Positions 35,720 through 47,901 of a stretch of DNA of 64,000 nt are shown here, piece by piece (within the stretch, counting starts at the first letter, position 1; each line of letters opens with the position of its first letter). Both the position numbers and the translations under genes were made by a program. Origin of the DNA: Isoetes taiwanensis. Its lineage: Eukaryota > Streptophyta > Lycopodiopsida > Isoetales > Isoetaceae. The stretch is from positions 20,166,026-20,230,025 of the forward strand of contig JAJEKV010000001.1 of assembly GCA_021234155.1 (NCBI GenBank). Direction: 5' to 3'. The notes beneath the pieces are model-generated. The model had not been told where the DNA came from. It ran no database searches and saw only the letters and a program-made list of their open reading frames with translations.

Positions 35720-38700
35720 ATGACCAAAGAAATAATTAAATATCACTAGAAACATGTATTGGGATGCCTACCGTGAATTAATCGTGATGTGTGGAATGGG
35801 TAAACACATAAGTGGAATGGAATTTAGTGGAGTGTTTAGACTTTGTCATATTTGTTACTTGTGCTGGCGCATGTTTGGCGGCATAAGTTGTGGTGTGGCG
35901 GAATGGGTAGATGCATAAGTGGAATGGAATGTAATAGAGTGTCTAGAGTTCATCATATTTGTGGGCGCTTGTGAAAATGAAGATGGAAGTAGTGTAGTAG
36001 AAGATTAGCCATTTGAATTTGTATTTGTGTATAAGCATTGTATGTTTCGTGTATGGAACATGAGACAAAAATGTGTGTAAGAATATTGTGTATACTTATA
36101 TATGCATATGAGCGAAGGATGCAAATTGAGGGATGGTGTAAAATGTGGGTAAGTTGCATTGCACTATAACAAAATATTTATTGCAAATTTGTTTGCCTAG
36201 TGTATAAACTATTTACTTTTTTTAGATGACAATCAATAGTGGTCTTGCCACAAGTTGAATGCTTGGACATTTACTTTTTTGAGTTGAAGGCGATAGTGAT
36301 CATGTAAAAGACCGATAGATAGTGGTCATGTAAAACCGATCAAAGAATAGTACATAGTACATCCACTTGTAGCTAACTTTTATGAACTATTGAATATTGA
36401 ATATGTACATGAATGACCTCCATATGAATGGTCTTTCCTATGTATATGAATAACAATATGAAAGGTCTCCCCATATGATCTACATAATATGTGCCCATTT
36501 AAACTACTTAGAAATCATATTTACAAACAAAATGTCTACATGAATGCCAACAATTTCAGCTTTTATAAGCTAGATTGCATACTTTCGAGTAAAAAATCTA
36601 CCCATAAGCAACTAATGCGGTTAATAAAGGAACATGATCCATAGTATAAAACCGTCATAATCTAATAATCGATTCTTCTTCAAACCATCACAATAGGCTA
36701 TAGGAAATTAGAATTACATGTTCATTCATTAACTTTACCAAATGCGATTGTCATGCGTCTTTACATGAGAGAACAACGTCTCGAAGTTCAAAAGGACCCT
36801 TTGGAAGCCACTACATAATGATAAAGTATCAATAACAACACAAACACAATGGATAATATAGACTACAAAAAGATCACGAGGATGGGGAATTTTGCAGATA
36901 AACAGCCACGATAGATGCTCTCAACCCGCGCCCAAGGCGAGATACAATATATCTTTCAAAAGTTAGCCAATAACAATAGAGTGCAAGAGCTTCACATGCT
37001 AGTTCAAGAATAAAAATGTGAAATAATGAAATGCATCTTTTCTATTCAATTGTTATACTTTCCCATCAAGATGATATGTTGCGCAGGTAAGGGACGCCAC
37101 CTTAGACCGCACTTTGCTGCGACTAATAAGAAATCTCAAACATGGACAAACGACAACAAAGTTGAACTGAATAGACGTTCCAAGGTTCTCACCCATATTA
37201 GATTCTAATAACCAGCAAAATACTGGAAGGAAGTAGAAGAGAAAAAGAGTGAAATAGATAGAATGAAAAGAAAATATTTCTATTTACCGAATACAAAAAA
37301 ATGCAAATAAAGACCATATTAATATTGTGGTATATGCAGAGGACCAATGGCAGTTTCATTCATTTTTGTATTCACTAATATAAAATAAAAAACTGGAGAT
37401 AAAGGCATTCTCATCTCATCTTCAAGGCATGAGGGTTATTATTCTGATTTGGAATATACACAGCAATTGCTGGTATGGGAATGTGCATCATTAAACATGC
37501 TCCATCCACTTTCTATCATGAAAGCTTTCGATACAATCTTAATAGGATCTAAGACTGCTTCTAAATCAAGATCTTGCTGCCCCATAAGATCTAAACCACA
37601 ATAGTAGTTCATCCCACTTGTCTGAATGTAGTATTGAGCTTTTCCATATTCAAATAGGTTTTAGAACGTACAAACCATATGAAAATGTTTGTTTTCAAGT
37701 TAATAAATAAGATGCCGACAAATATTTCTCAAGTGATTGTATATCAGACTCACTGGGTACAACTTAAAGTGCATTGCAAGCAAATATTTTCAAGGATTAT
37801 CTTGATGATAGAACTCACCATCTCAAAGCTACATCAGACAGTTTGCCCTATGAAATATCAAGCATGACTCCATATGAGCGTTCACAAAAAAAAGCAACAA
37901 ATTACTGAGTTGTTTTCAAGCTTATGGCAAAGCAAGCTTTTTATTATGTATATCCTCTATCCCAAGACCTCCTAATGCTCCACAAATAGAAACATATCAA
38001 TAGGGAAACCATAAGCAATAATAAAGCTAAAAGACCCCAAAACCGCCTGGCCTAGAATCAAACGCCGACCAATGATTTGTTCCAATAAATAGATAGATAG
38101 TTCAGATTATACATCTATTGGGACCACATTGACAAGCAATGCGGAGAATCTCATGATGCCTACTTTACTACCATTGTTTAGGGCCAACCCCTTAATTGTT
38201 TGTTGGAGAAGGTTGGACTGCACTTTGAACATCAACAAAACTCCAATGTTAAAAAAGAATCTCATAAGTTTTTTTTCTCTTTTAGATATAGCATAAGGCA
38301 ACATGCTAGGATCTGTTTAAGCTTGCTATATTTTCGTTTTGTTCCTCTTATTAAATGTTTTTCACTGGGCAGAGATATTGTCTCCATTCCCTTGCAACCG
38401 ACTCATTACACATCCTTTTGCGATAGTGCCTAGCAGAGGCACTCTAGATACATTAGAAAAATATAAGAAAACCTACAAGCTTTAATAAAAAATGATATGG
38501 CACCTGTTAGGCATCACATAACATGATGGACCAGACATTGCTTCATGTCAAGATAGAATGACAAAACAATTTAAAGGCTGGCAAGCAACAATAAAAGTCC
38601 GGTTTCTTGATGCCGTAAATCGGAAGCATTTCTTATATTATGTCAATAATATGTTTGCACGAGTATGTTGTAGAAGGTTGAAATAGGTCCATGTGATGCA

Positions 38701-39388
38701 AGTGTTGCTCACTCCACTCTTATGTATGTGCAATATTTAATGGTTATCTTTGAGCAAAAATCCATGATCTACAAACCTAATGTGTAATAGAAAACATGCA
38801 ATATTTGTCATATTGTTATATAGTATATTCCACAAATTGACTTATAAAAATATAGGATGAATATGAAAAGATATTTTTCTAGAAATAAAAAGCAATACAA
38901 TAAAAGCAATGTAAAAAGCAATACAAGAAAAGCAAATAAAAAGCAATGTAAAGCAATACAATAATGCAAAATCCCCACGCAAGCAATAAGAGAACTTAAG
39001 CATTTTACAATCCACAAAGAACAAATACATAAGAAAAACCATCTTGTATCTATATCACCTAAGCATTTGTTTAAAGCATTCCATTTGCAAAATATGGTAG
39101 TAGATGTTATGTGAATTTGTCCCCAATAATGCGACCATTAAATAAGCGCATTAGAGCCAATAAAACAAAAAAGCACCTACCAAATAGTAATAAAGTAGGC
39201 AAATCAGCAGTAAACTGCACCGCATTAAAGCGTATTAAAAGAAACATGCCATTATCCATAAAGAAGGCGTGAATGTTTTTCCCTAAAGTAAAATACGAGG
39301 GTGCTGTTTGTAAGTACATGCACCTTCTTCGTCAAATGCTTTATTGCTTTCTTAATCACCAAATCATATCAACATGAGATAAATCAAT
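35720..39388. other. Copy 2: long AT-rich non-coding stretch
   Basis: It aligns with 15850-19566. No domain-bearing frame and no RNA gene seen. AAAAGCAATA-type short repeats around 38885-38960. Confidence 0.5.
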
Positions 39389-41355
39389 ACCTGAAAAAAC
39401 CATCTTCTATAAAACCATCCTTACAGATGCCCACAAAACCTGTTCAAGAAAGTCCTGCAAGATCCTGTCAAGATTATAAATCGAGCTGTTTAGATGTTCA
39501 GTCATCACAATCATATCACTATCTACATATACGCAGAATAAGAAGATATTCAGTGCTGCTAGGTAAGCCAAAATCATTGCACCAATCGGGCTCTCATACT
39601 TAAATACTTTGCTTGTAGTCTAAGATGTTCCCAATGGTTCCAAGCAACATAACAACATACATATTGATTTTGAATCCCATTGCTTCATCAAGGTATATGT
39701 TCAGCATGATACGACTCAGTCAGAAAATAACCTGATGTCAAATGGCAAGTGTTCTTTTATATCATTGTCTCAAAATTAGACAACAAAGAATATGTGCAAG
39801 TCTTTTCTTTGTCACAGCTCACTATTTCCCTTGCAATTTCATTAGTGGCTACCATAGATCAAATCTAGATATCTGTACAGGCTTTGAGGTTCTTCTTTTT
39901 TTAAGTGTCCCCATTTTCTGATCTTTTGGCAACCGATATCGGGTTTCCAACACCACCACAACAGAGATATGGAATTATCTTACGTTCGAAACTTGAATGC
40001 GTGGGTACTCAATAATTTCTCATTGAGTAGGATAAACTATGCAAAATACAATAGAGACACTTTTTAAAACAAAGCCAAACAGAGGGATAATAAAAATCTA
40101 GTCACCTTTGTATTGTAGTCGTAATTGTAAAAGATGGTTGCATCCTAATTGTGCAACATCTCGCAAACAATAAAACAACTTAAGAATTTTACAGTGGGCA
40201 ACAAATATATAAAGAAAATGCGCTCTACCACCATCGTTTACTTGTTCGTGCTTTACTTGCAAAGAGTTTCCGAGTATCGGTGAAGAAAGAAAACCTTCAA
40301 CTTTAGTAAAGAAGAATCGAGCTTGGTTCGGTACTCACACCACTAAACAAACAATTTCCCTCGTCCAAACACCTAACCAACTCGAGAAATTATAACAGCC
40401 AAAGTCGAGAGGCCACAATAAAATCATCGAGAAGACCGGAGAAAAGAAAAACTTGAGCTCAAAATCGTAGAAGAGCAGGAGGAGGTTGCATTGAGACGCG
40501 ACAAAGATTTAAAAGACGGCCAGTTCAAAAAAAACTTTGAAAGACCTCCGCCAATTCAAAACCTCGCAACTCCGGCGAAAGCCGCCAGAGCGTCCAAGGG
40601 AATGGAGCATACACATGCGCGCGGCGTTCGCACCTCCCAACCCCATCCCAAAATAAAAAGAAGATAAGAAAACACGCATATTTATGAAATATATAAAGTT
40701 AAAATAAAATATTTAAAAACCAGGAAATTCCTTGGAATTAGGTTCAATTTTAATAATAACAATAGATATAATGAAATTACATAAAACCGCTTTTCAATGA
40801 ATCAAACTAAATGGTAAGTGTGTCCTTACTCAACTATGATTTCATGAGCCGATTTGTGCTATATTTGGGCTAATGACCGCCATTTGAAAAGATAATGTGT
40901 TCACTAGATTTATGTCGCTATTTCTTATTGTTGTGAATTAAAGAAGCAAACACTAGTGCTCAAACGCCAAAAATATAGCGATTTAATTATTTCCCTTATA
41001 TTCCTCCGCCTTACCTTCTTAGATCTCAGATATGTTGTAGGATTCTTCAAGATATTAACGTTGTGCATTCACATAAGGCCCTCAGACAAATGCACCTTAA
41101 AATTATAAGCAAGCAAAGGCAAAATGGGAGCTTAGCAAGCAAGCAAGCAAGCAAGTTTGTGAGTTTAAAAGGCCACCATTGATTAGGTTCTACAGAGTGA
41201 CATCTTTATTATTGTTAGACAATGAAGCTCATATATTGCCAGTTAAATTGTTTGCGCTTTGATATGTAGATCTTTTCAACTTATTTAGATCATTGCATTA
41301 CTATTATTCTGCATATTTCCTTATGACAACAATTGTAACTAGTTTCTTTGTGTTG
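39389..41355. other. Copy 2: non-coding end of the duplicated segment
   Basis: It aligns with 21962-23911. AAGC repeats at 41130-41156. The similarity to copy 1 stops at TTTCTTTGTGTTG (41355). Confidence 0.5.
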
Positions 41356-41387
41356 TTAATACTTTGGTTTTTCTAACAGGTTAAAAT

Positions 41388-41657
41388 TTGTTTAGACTGT
41401 GTCTTGGAGTATCGTCAATAGCCCATGCTGAATCTGGACACATGGATGAGGCACATAAAGTTTTTCAGCAAATGCCTCAAAAGGACATGTGTTCATTTAA
41501 TGCTATGATATTAGCTTATAGTAAACATGAGAGCCTTCAAGCGACACATCATCTATTCCCACAAATGCCACAAAGGAGTTCTTTAACCTGGAAATCTTCT
41601 ATAAGAAAATATTTTCTTATTATGGAATCCAACAGAAGAGTTCATGGCATACCTTGA
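41388..41657 (+). pseudogene. PPR-repeat gene fragment (PLS type)
   Basis: A splice-acceptor-like TTTTTCTAACAG precedes it. The peptide contains two consecutive pentatricopeptide units: AHAESGHMDEAHKVFQQMPQ then KDMCSFNAMILAYSKHES, and QATHHLFPQMPQRSSLTW. Organellar RNA-binding PPR proteins have ten or more such units; only about two remain, with no start region or E/DYW tail. It begins 33 bp beyond the end of the duplicated segment and lies upstream of another fold-back arm (42411) in the same orientation. Confidence 0.75.
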
Positions 41658-42149
41658 AAATTATGCCTCTTACTTAGAGGAGTTGGGATTCATACATCTT
41701 CTTATCTAAATATGGGTTTGTGGGTTGAGATCCCATACGAAGAAAATCCCATCTCATTCTTGAAGTTTGATTTCGCTATCATAGTTGACAAGCTTCCATC
41801 CAATGCGGTCCGCCCTTTAAAAAAAAAGAGGCTTGAAACTTCAGATGCAATGGTCATTTTCTTTGTGTCAACGAATGGAATTCTGTGTTGTATCTGGAGG
41901 CTACCTAAATTCTGTTCAGAATTATCAAACCAGTACAAAACTATGATTTATTTGCAATGTATTTCTTGATCCACGGATTGCAGCTGCAGAAACTAAGTGG
42001 ATGTCATTATGGTCATCCCTCTTCACCGACCTTGTCCCAGATGCATGTATGCCTAGTCGACATGCCTAGTTTCAAATGTTAGGGACGACTTACCATTAGG
42101 TCTTAGAATTCAATGGCTTAATGTTTTAATCTCTACTACCATTTTGTAT

Positions 42150-42318
42150 TTTTTTTTTTTTTTTTTTTTTTTGAAGGACATGAAGCTCTACGCATGTGAT
42201 GAAAGAAGATTAAATAATTGTGTTAACCTTTAAATTAAGGGCTATAACCATGAAGCAGGTGATGAAAGAAGATTAAATAATTGTATTAACCTTTAAATTA
42301 TTAGGGCTATAATCGATT
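42150..42318. repeat. Poly(T) run followed by a 63-bp tandem duplication
   Basis: A T-run of more than 20 ends near 42172. Then two units (42198-42260 and 42261-42318) begin GATGAAAGAAGATTAAATAA and end GGGCTATAA. Confidence 0.75.
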
Positions 42319-42410
42319 GATGCACTCAATAATCTCCATGCATAGATATTACATGCAGAAGTGTTTCTGAAATTATTACATGCATTTATGGCCCTTATTA
42401 CATGCATTAT

Positions 42411-42775
42411 TATGGCCCTTTTTTTAATAACAACCAATACATAACTACCATTAACATTAATTAATACAAATTATTGCATCCAACACATTTAAATTAAAAT
42501 CCCCCTGAAACCCCCTTTGGTTTGGGTGCATATTCACACGGGGGATTACGTAGGGCAGCGAGAGCTCCTAAAAACTTACAATACATGTACAAAATTAACA
42601 CTATTAAGTACACTCTCTCAAACCTTATAGTATTTTGCAAACCTCAATATACAATATACAAAAACTTGTACAGGCATACCCCACAAACGAGGATCGCTAT
42701 GTACGGTCCCGATCGAGGAATAAAGGGCAAATATGCCCATCCAACAGCTCTCAATGCCCGGAGTAACCCCCAATG
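42411..42775 (+). repeat. Fold-back family, left arm plus centre, right arm missing
   Basis: It matches the C1 arm from the GGCCC/T-run through CATTAACATTAATTA, TTTGGTTTGGGTGCATATTC and the centre blocks (GCAAACCTCAATATACA, GATCGAGGAATAAAGGGCA). It ends where the right arm should begin, so this copy is truncated. No 5' head is found upstream. Confidence 0.7.
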
Positions 42776-42931
42776 TAACCATCAACAATGCAAGTATATG
42801 CGAGAACCAAATTCACAACCGCATCATAGAGAAAAATATGTCTCCATGACTTGCAAAATACAGAGCCCCATAAATTTACCTCCTGCACCAAATAAAATTT
42901 GCATAAGCCAATAGTGGTTGATACTCCATTT

Positions 42932-43117
42932 TCAACACAAATATACTTGATCTTTGTGTTTTCCAAACACTTTGCTAAGTTCTAGCTTACCCAGGATTGA
43001 TTCATGTAGTGGAATATCCATCACCATCAAAAGTACCTTCCTGGAGCCAGCACCAAGACTTCCACAAATATCTTGCCCTGTTAACGCGAGGGATATGCAT
43101 GCAGTCTGTGGAAACAA
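42932..43117 (-). CDS. Exon-like stretch, product not recognised
   Basis: On the minus strand the frame reads ALTGQDICGSLGAGSRKVLL and then MVMDIPLHES, with a GGTAAGC donor-like site at about 42990 and an acceptor-like CACAG near 43108. It is protein-like in composition but I cannot assign a family. The neighbourhood shows no matching second exon. Confidence 0.3.
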   Translation of the reverse strand: MFPQTACISLALTGQDICGSLGAGSRKVLLMVMDIPLHESILGKLELSKVFGKHKDQVYLC

Positions 43118-44721
43118 AAGAATACTGCATAAAGCACTAAGCTGTTTGATGTAAAGAGAAAGTTACTATTTTAAGCACAAATGGTTTGAACCATGTCACC
43201 CTTACCACTTTGTATTTTGATGACGGAGTCAAATTGCTGCCTTTGTTAATGTGTTCCGAGATTCTTAGCACAGCATTTCATCCAAAAGCTTGTGATTTAA
43301 TTCTATTCAAGCATGGACTCTTTTACTTTTCCTTGCCCTTAAAAAATCTATAAAATGACTAATTAAGGGAAAAAAAAATATATAAAACTTAGATGCATTG
43401 GATGGGGGGTAAAGGTAACTTCTTCTTCACATGTAGGAGTCACAATACGCCTTTGTTAACCTAATATGTGTGAACGATAGGTTAGTCTGATTGACAATGG
43501 CAGCCTTTGGCCTTGAAACTCCCTGTGATTTGTGCTACATGGCAAGAAAAAGCATCATCTATTATCGCTAGAAAAAATATAATTCTAAAACTCCAAGTAT
43601 TTCCTAACAATGCTTGAACATGATAGCTCATAGAACTTGAGAACTATGTGCACATGGACTAAAATGGATGAAGACGGCTTATCAAATATGTCAATGTCCC
43701 ATTCTTGCAAAAGTGGTGGCGAATGTGGAGCATCATGTAGTTAAGACTTGAACTCGCTATTGATTTCTCATGATGGATATTAACTTGAGTGAGATTACGG
43801 AGATAGGGGTAGGAATTGAACAAATGAAGTTTAAAAGGAAGCATCATGTGCATAGCATCCATGTGCCATGGCAGACATCCCTCATGGCTATAAGACAAAA
43901 TATTTAGATATTTTTCAGCTATGAAAGGGTGGTTCATAACTTATTGCATACAGCAAACCTTCTAAAGAAGCACAATATTAAAAATAAAGCATAATAATGA
44001 ATAGCATATGCCAAACATAAAAAAAGACGGATCCAAAGATGAATAGAGTTATTATCGCGGATTACATCCTTCTTGACTGGAAAACACAATGTTTAAATTT
44101 CACCAGGATTTCACTAGGAATTCGAAGACATCCAAATAAGGTAGAAATAAGAATAATTTTATTATTAATTTCTTTCAGTACATCAAATTTGGCAGTATTT
44201 TGTAGCCAATAATAAATAATTTAGCAAAAGATAAGTCGAGATCTAAATCAAAGTCCTCCGTGATGTTGTTTGCTTGTCCCAAGTTGGTCCTTCTCTGCAG
44301 CTTTGCTCCTTTGTCATCGTTTCATCTTTTGTTGGTGTCCACAGCCTCTTCAGAATAGCTAAAGCTTCTTTGAGCTCGCAGAAAGGTAGCTTCATCTTCC
44401 GTAGAGCTTGTAAAAGAAGGTCAGATCTCTCGAGGATGTCATCTTGGCAAAATCTCGATGATGATTTGGCACCTAACTCTTGATTTTCATCCGGTAGAGC
44501 TGGTAAGGCGATAACCTCATCTTGATAAAGTTTACAACCTCTTTATCAATGTCAACAAAGAACACAATTATGGCCCTTTTAAGTGCACATGCTATTGTTA
44601 TACCAAGGCCGAGAAAGCATCAAGCACCCATCTCCCGGATGTGAGAACATATCCAAGATAGTTAATTAGCTTCGTGGCTTCTAGTAATGATTGACAACCC
44701 CGCCTTTGTGCACTTGGGTCC
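43118..44721. other. Mostly non-coding; one open minus-strand stretch at 44260-44500
   Basis: The minus strand at 44500-44260 stays open for about 80 codons and reads like protein (RFCQDDILERSDLLLQALRK, PFCELKEALAILKRLW). No family is recognised. The rest is AT-rich. Confidence 0.35.
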
Positions 44722-46452
44722 CGATTGCTCTCGCCTCGGGTTCAAAGAGCAAGTCACAGAAGGGATGCGGTCCCGACCTCCAAGACACTTGGTGGTGTCT
44801 ACACCTTATAATCCTTTAAAGCAAGGCCAATGGCAATAATATTATACTCTTTTTTTTTTTTTTTTTTTTAACAAAACGGAATTTGGCAAGATATGGAGGT
44901 GGCTACAGAGATCAAGGCAATCTGATTGATAGTGGAAAGGTCAAGGCAATTCAGCGTAATTGGGCTTTTTATGTGTTTTTTTTTTTTTTTTCATATGAGA
45001 GTATGCAATCTAAGAAAGGTCTCAGATCAATGGAAGATCTTAGTAGCTAGTTTTGAATAAGGCAAATAAATAAAGAGGCTTGAAAGATAACAACTAAGAT
45101 AACAACCGACTTGAACCAAATGAAATGGAAGCAAAACCATCAATTGACAACTTACACAAGTAGCTTGCACGCTTTTGGGACACAAAGAAAAGTTAATCGC
45201 ATTATCATAGTTTGCAAGATCGATTGATCATTGGATTACAACATGTACTCGCTTGGAAGCAAAGTTTTATGTAAAACATGTAACAATGATGAACATAGCA
45301 ATTTGCATCGAACTTTCGAACCATATCCGCAACCAACTCCAAATACCAACAACTAACACAATAAAACCACACTTCACCCCGATCAAGCATGCATCGAGCC
45401 ATTTGGCGACTTCTCTCTTCGTTGACAAGAACTCCAAAGTGACTCCAAGTGATTCCGAACAGTCCCGAATGAGCCCCGTTTTTTCCCCGCCCGCCTCTTT
45501 AACAGATCGATTCCCTGGCCGCAAATCCTCCGTAGATCTTCTGTTATACCTGTAAGATTGCATCATTTGCTGGCCGAATCCCTTAGCTCTATTCTTGGCA
45601 TGCATCCTTGCAATTTCGAAATTCCCACAGGTCTACGTCTAGGTCTTGGAGAGGAACGGCATGGAAAAAGCAAAGGTAATGGTCTAGGGTTTGGAGACAA
45701 GAAACGAAAATGTGGACAGAAGGCAAATGTGAAGGTGGAAAATGAAAAACAGCTCGCTTTTGTATACATAGTTTTCTTTGTACTTCTATTTTTTTTCTTT
45801 TTTTGGGCCATTTGGGCATAGAATACCCCATATTGGAAAGTAGAAGCAACATGGGTGATATTTATGGCATAGATAAGCTCACATGGCATGGTTTTTCTCC
45901 CTTTTTTTTTTTGAACAGAGTAATTGACGAGTAGGCAGAACTAGTGAGGTCGTATGAAGGCAATGATTCTCAATTGGGATTTTTATAGGCACGAAGATGA
46001 TGGAACAAGCGGAGAGTTAACAACCTGTGGGGAATTCAGAAATAGCAACTAAATAATGCTTACCAACTTTGTCACCATTAATGTATCACGCCCTCAACTT
46101 ATGCGCAAAGATCCTTCAAATGTCGATCCATGCTCCAATTTCCTTCAAATGTGCGCCCAAATATTTGCTCCCGCCTCAATGCAACCTCCATATCATGCAC
46201 CCTCGGGTCGGCCGCGGTTGTAACCGCAATGCTCAAAGGTATTTAGCGTATCGCTTGGAGTATTTAGCAGATTGCTAAAGCTGTGTCCCTTATGCAACGT
46301 GCTTGAGAACAGAAATAGAGAATGCTGTGGACAGTGGAGAGTTATGGGTCAATGCAAGGTGAGATGGATGCATTGATGGTTTTAGCATATGCCGAACAAA
46401 ATGCTCTAACTAAATGCATGTTTTCTGTTGGGCACCAAAATGGTGGCCAACA
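44722..46452 (-). repeat. Gypsy 3' LTR
   Basis: It matches 51835-53603 throughout, including an internal T-run near 44850 and another near 44980. The left end reads CGATTGCTC where the other LTR has TGATTGCTC; the right end is GGCCAACA. Differences from the other LTR cluster at CAG/CTG. The adjacent TTTTGGGGCATA (minus strand) could be the polypurine tract. Confidence 0.8.
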
Positions 46453-46485
46453 TATGCCCCAAAAGAAGAGGCTGGTCCCTTCAGC

Positions 46486-47370
46486 CTATGGCCAAAAGGG
46501 TTTCAAGTGTGCACCACTTGTCTGATTTGGCAAGTAGATGCCACTTATAGTCTTAAGCACATAAGTATGATGCCCTGCTATTTTGTCGATGATGTATGGA
46601 CCTTTCCAGCAAGTCTGAAATTTCTTCTTTTTTCCCTCCATAGCTTTATCCCATTTAAGCACGAGGTCACCCACAGAGAACATAGCGGCAGCTCCATGCT
46701 TCCGCAAAATCTGCAATCTATCCCTATTCTTCTTGAGTTGGATGGAGAGATAAGCATTGTATCTGTCTTCTTCAAGCTCCTCCAGCTTCTTCCCAAATTG
46801 TTTTACATCCGCCACCCTTCCAATGGACATTTCAACAAAGAATTCTAAGAGATGGTACTTCTAATTCAATGGGTAATATAGCCTCTTCCATAAACCAATT
46901 GGAAAGGTGTAACCTCGTGGAAACTCTCTCATTTGTTCTATACGCCCATAGTGTTGCATCCAAATGTGTGTGCCAATTTCTGCCTTGTTCATAAATCATT
47001 TTACTTAATATGCGTAACACCTGCTTATTGGAACTCTCAGCTTGCCCATTGCCATGCGGATAGTATGAGCTGGAAAGAACATGCTTCATCTCAGAACTCA
47101 TGGGTTAACTCCTCAGATCATCTCGCTCATAAAATGAGAACCCCTATCACTAATCAAAACTTGCGGAACACCAAACCTGCAGCAGATCTGATGATACACA
47201 AAGTTACAAACTACCTGTGCCGTTGCCGATCTTGATGGTATTGCTTCCACCCATTTTGTGAAATAGTCAGTTGCCATAAGTATGTAGGTATGGCCGTATG
47301 ATGATGGTAATGGACCTATGAAGTCTAAACCCCTGTGTGTGGAATGGAGCAAAGGTTGGGATTGTTGCAA
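46486..47370 (-). CDS. Gypsy integrase: catalytic core and C-terminal domain
   Basis: DDE integrase that would insert the cDNA. The core starts HTHRGLDFIGPLP (first Asp), continues TDYFTKWVEAIPSRSATA and GVPQVLISDRGSHF (second Asp), and after a frame break near 47107 reaches SSSYYPHGNGQAESSNKQVL (catalytic Glu). A second break near 46831 leads to the C-terminal domain at 46830-46486 with SVGDLVLKWDKAMEGKKKKF and WKGPYII, the GPY/F module. All three catalytic acids are present. No chromodomain is visible. Confidence 0.85.
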
Positions 47371-47389
47371 GCTCGCTAGACTAGTTTTC

Positions 47390-47797
47390 TTGGGTGCATA
47401 GTATTGACAAGCTTTGCATTTCGTAACATAGTTATGAGCATCTTTAAATAGGGTAGGCCAAAAACCCCGCTCTTAGGATTCTTTGGTCAGAGCCCGACCA
47501 AGCAAAATGCCCCGAACAAGAACCATTGTGACACATCTCAAGTGCATATGCTTGTTCTTCTTCATTCAAGCATCGTTGTAAAATTCCTTCGGCCCCTTTT
47601 CTGCATAAAATACCATCCACCAACACAAACTTTGGAAGGTGATGCTTTACTCTCCTTTTCTCCAAGTTAGATACATGGGCTGGCAAGTCCAATCCCTGCA
47701 ACATGTATATATATGGCATCATCCATGAATCATGCACAAATGTATAATTTACGTTCACCACTGCCACATCCTCATCAGAGGTTATATCTTCTTCCAT
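47390..47797 (-). CDS. Gypsy integrase zinc-binding N-terminal region
   Basis: It reads KFVLVDGILCRKGAEGILQR, CLNEEEQAYALEMCHNGSCSGH and, after a frame break near 47450, KCKACQYY. Together these give the H-H-C-C zinc motif that precedes the integrase core. It follows RNase H with only about 100 bp between, leaving no room for a second RNase H domain there. Confidence 0.75.
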
Positions 47798-47901
47798 AAA
47801 TGCATATGGTAGGATTGCTCAGAATATTAATAGGTTTGATCGCAAAATCAAATTGGGCCAAATAAGACAACCACTTATGATGTTTTGCCTTCTTCAAGCA
47901 C

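Larger units (their letters stand above)
23917..41355 (+). repeat. Tandem segmental duplication, copy 2
   Basis: Counterpart of 7186-23911. It begins with the laccase 3' exons, is interrupted by composite insertion C2 (24413-27300), and resumes at 27301. It also contains a 321-bp MITE (32156-32477) missing from copy 1. Coding remnants of the Copia element are better preserved here. Confidence 0.8.

Noticed and set aside
45555-45889. Open frames inside the Gypsy LTR at 45.5-45.9 and 52.7-53.1 kb
   Set aside because: They lie in LTR sequence, overlap on both strands and have no domain.
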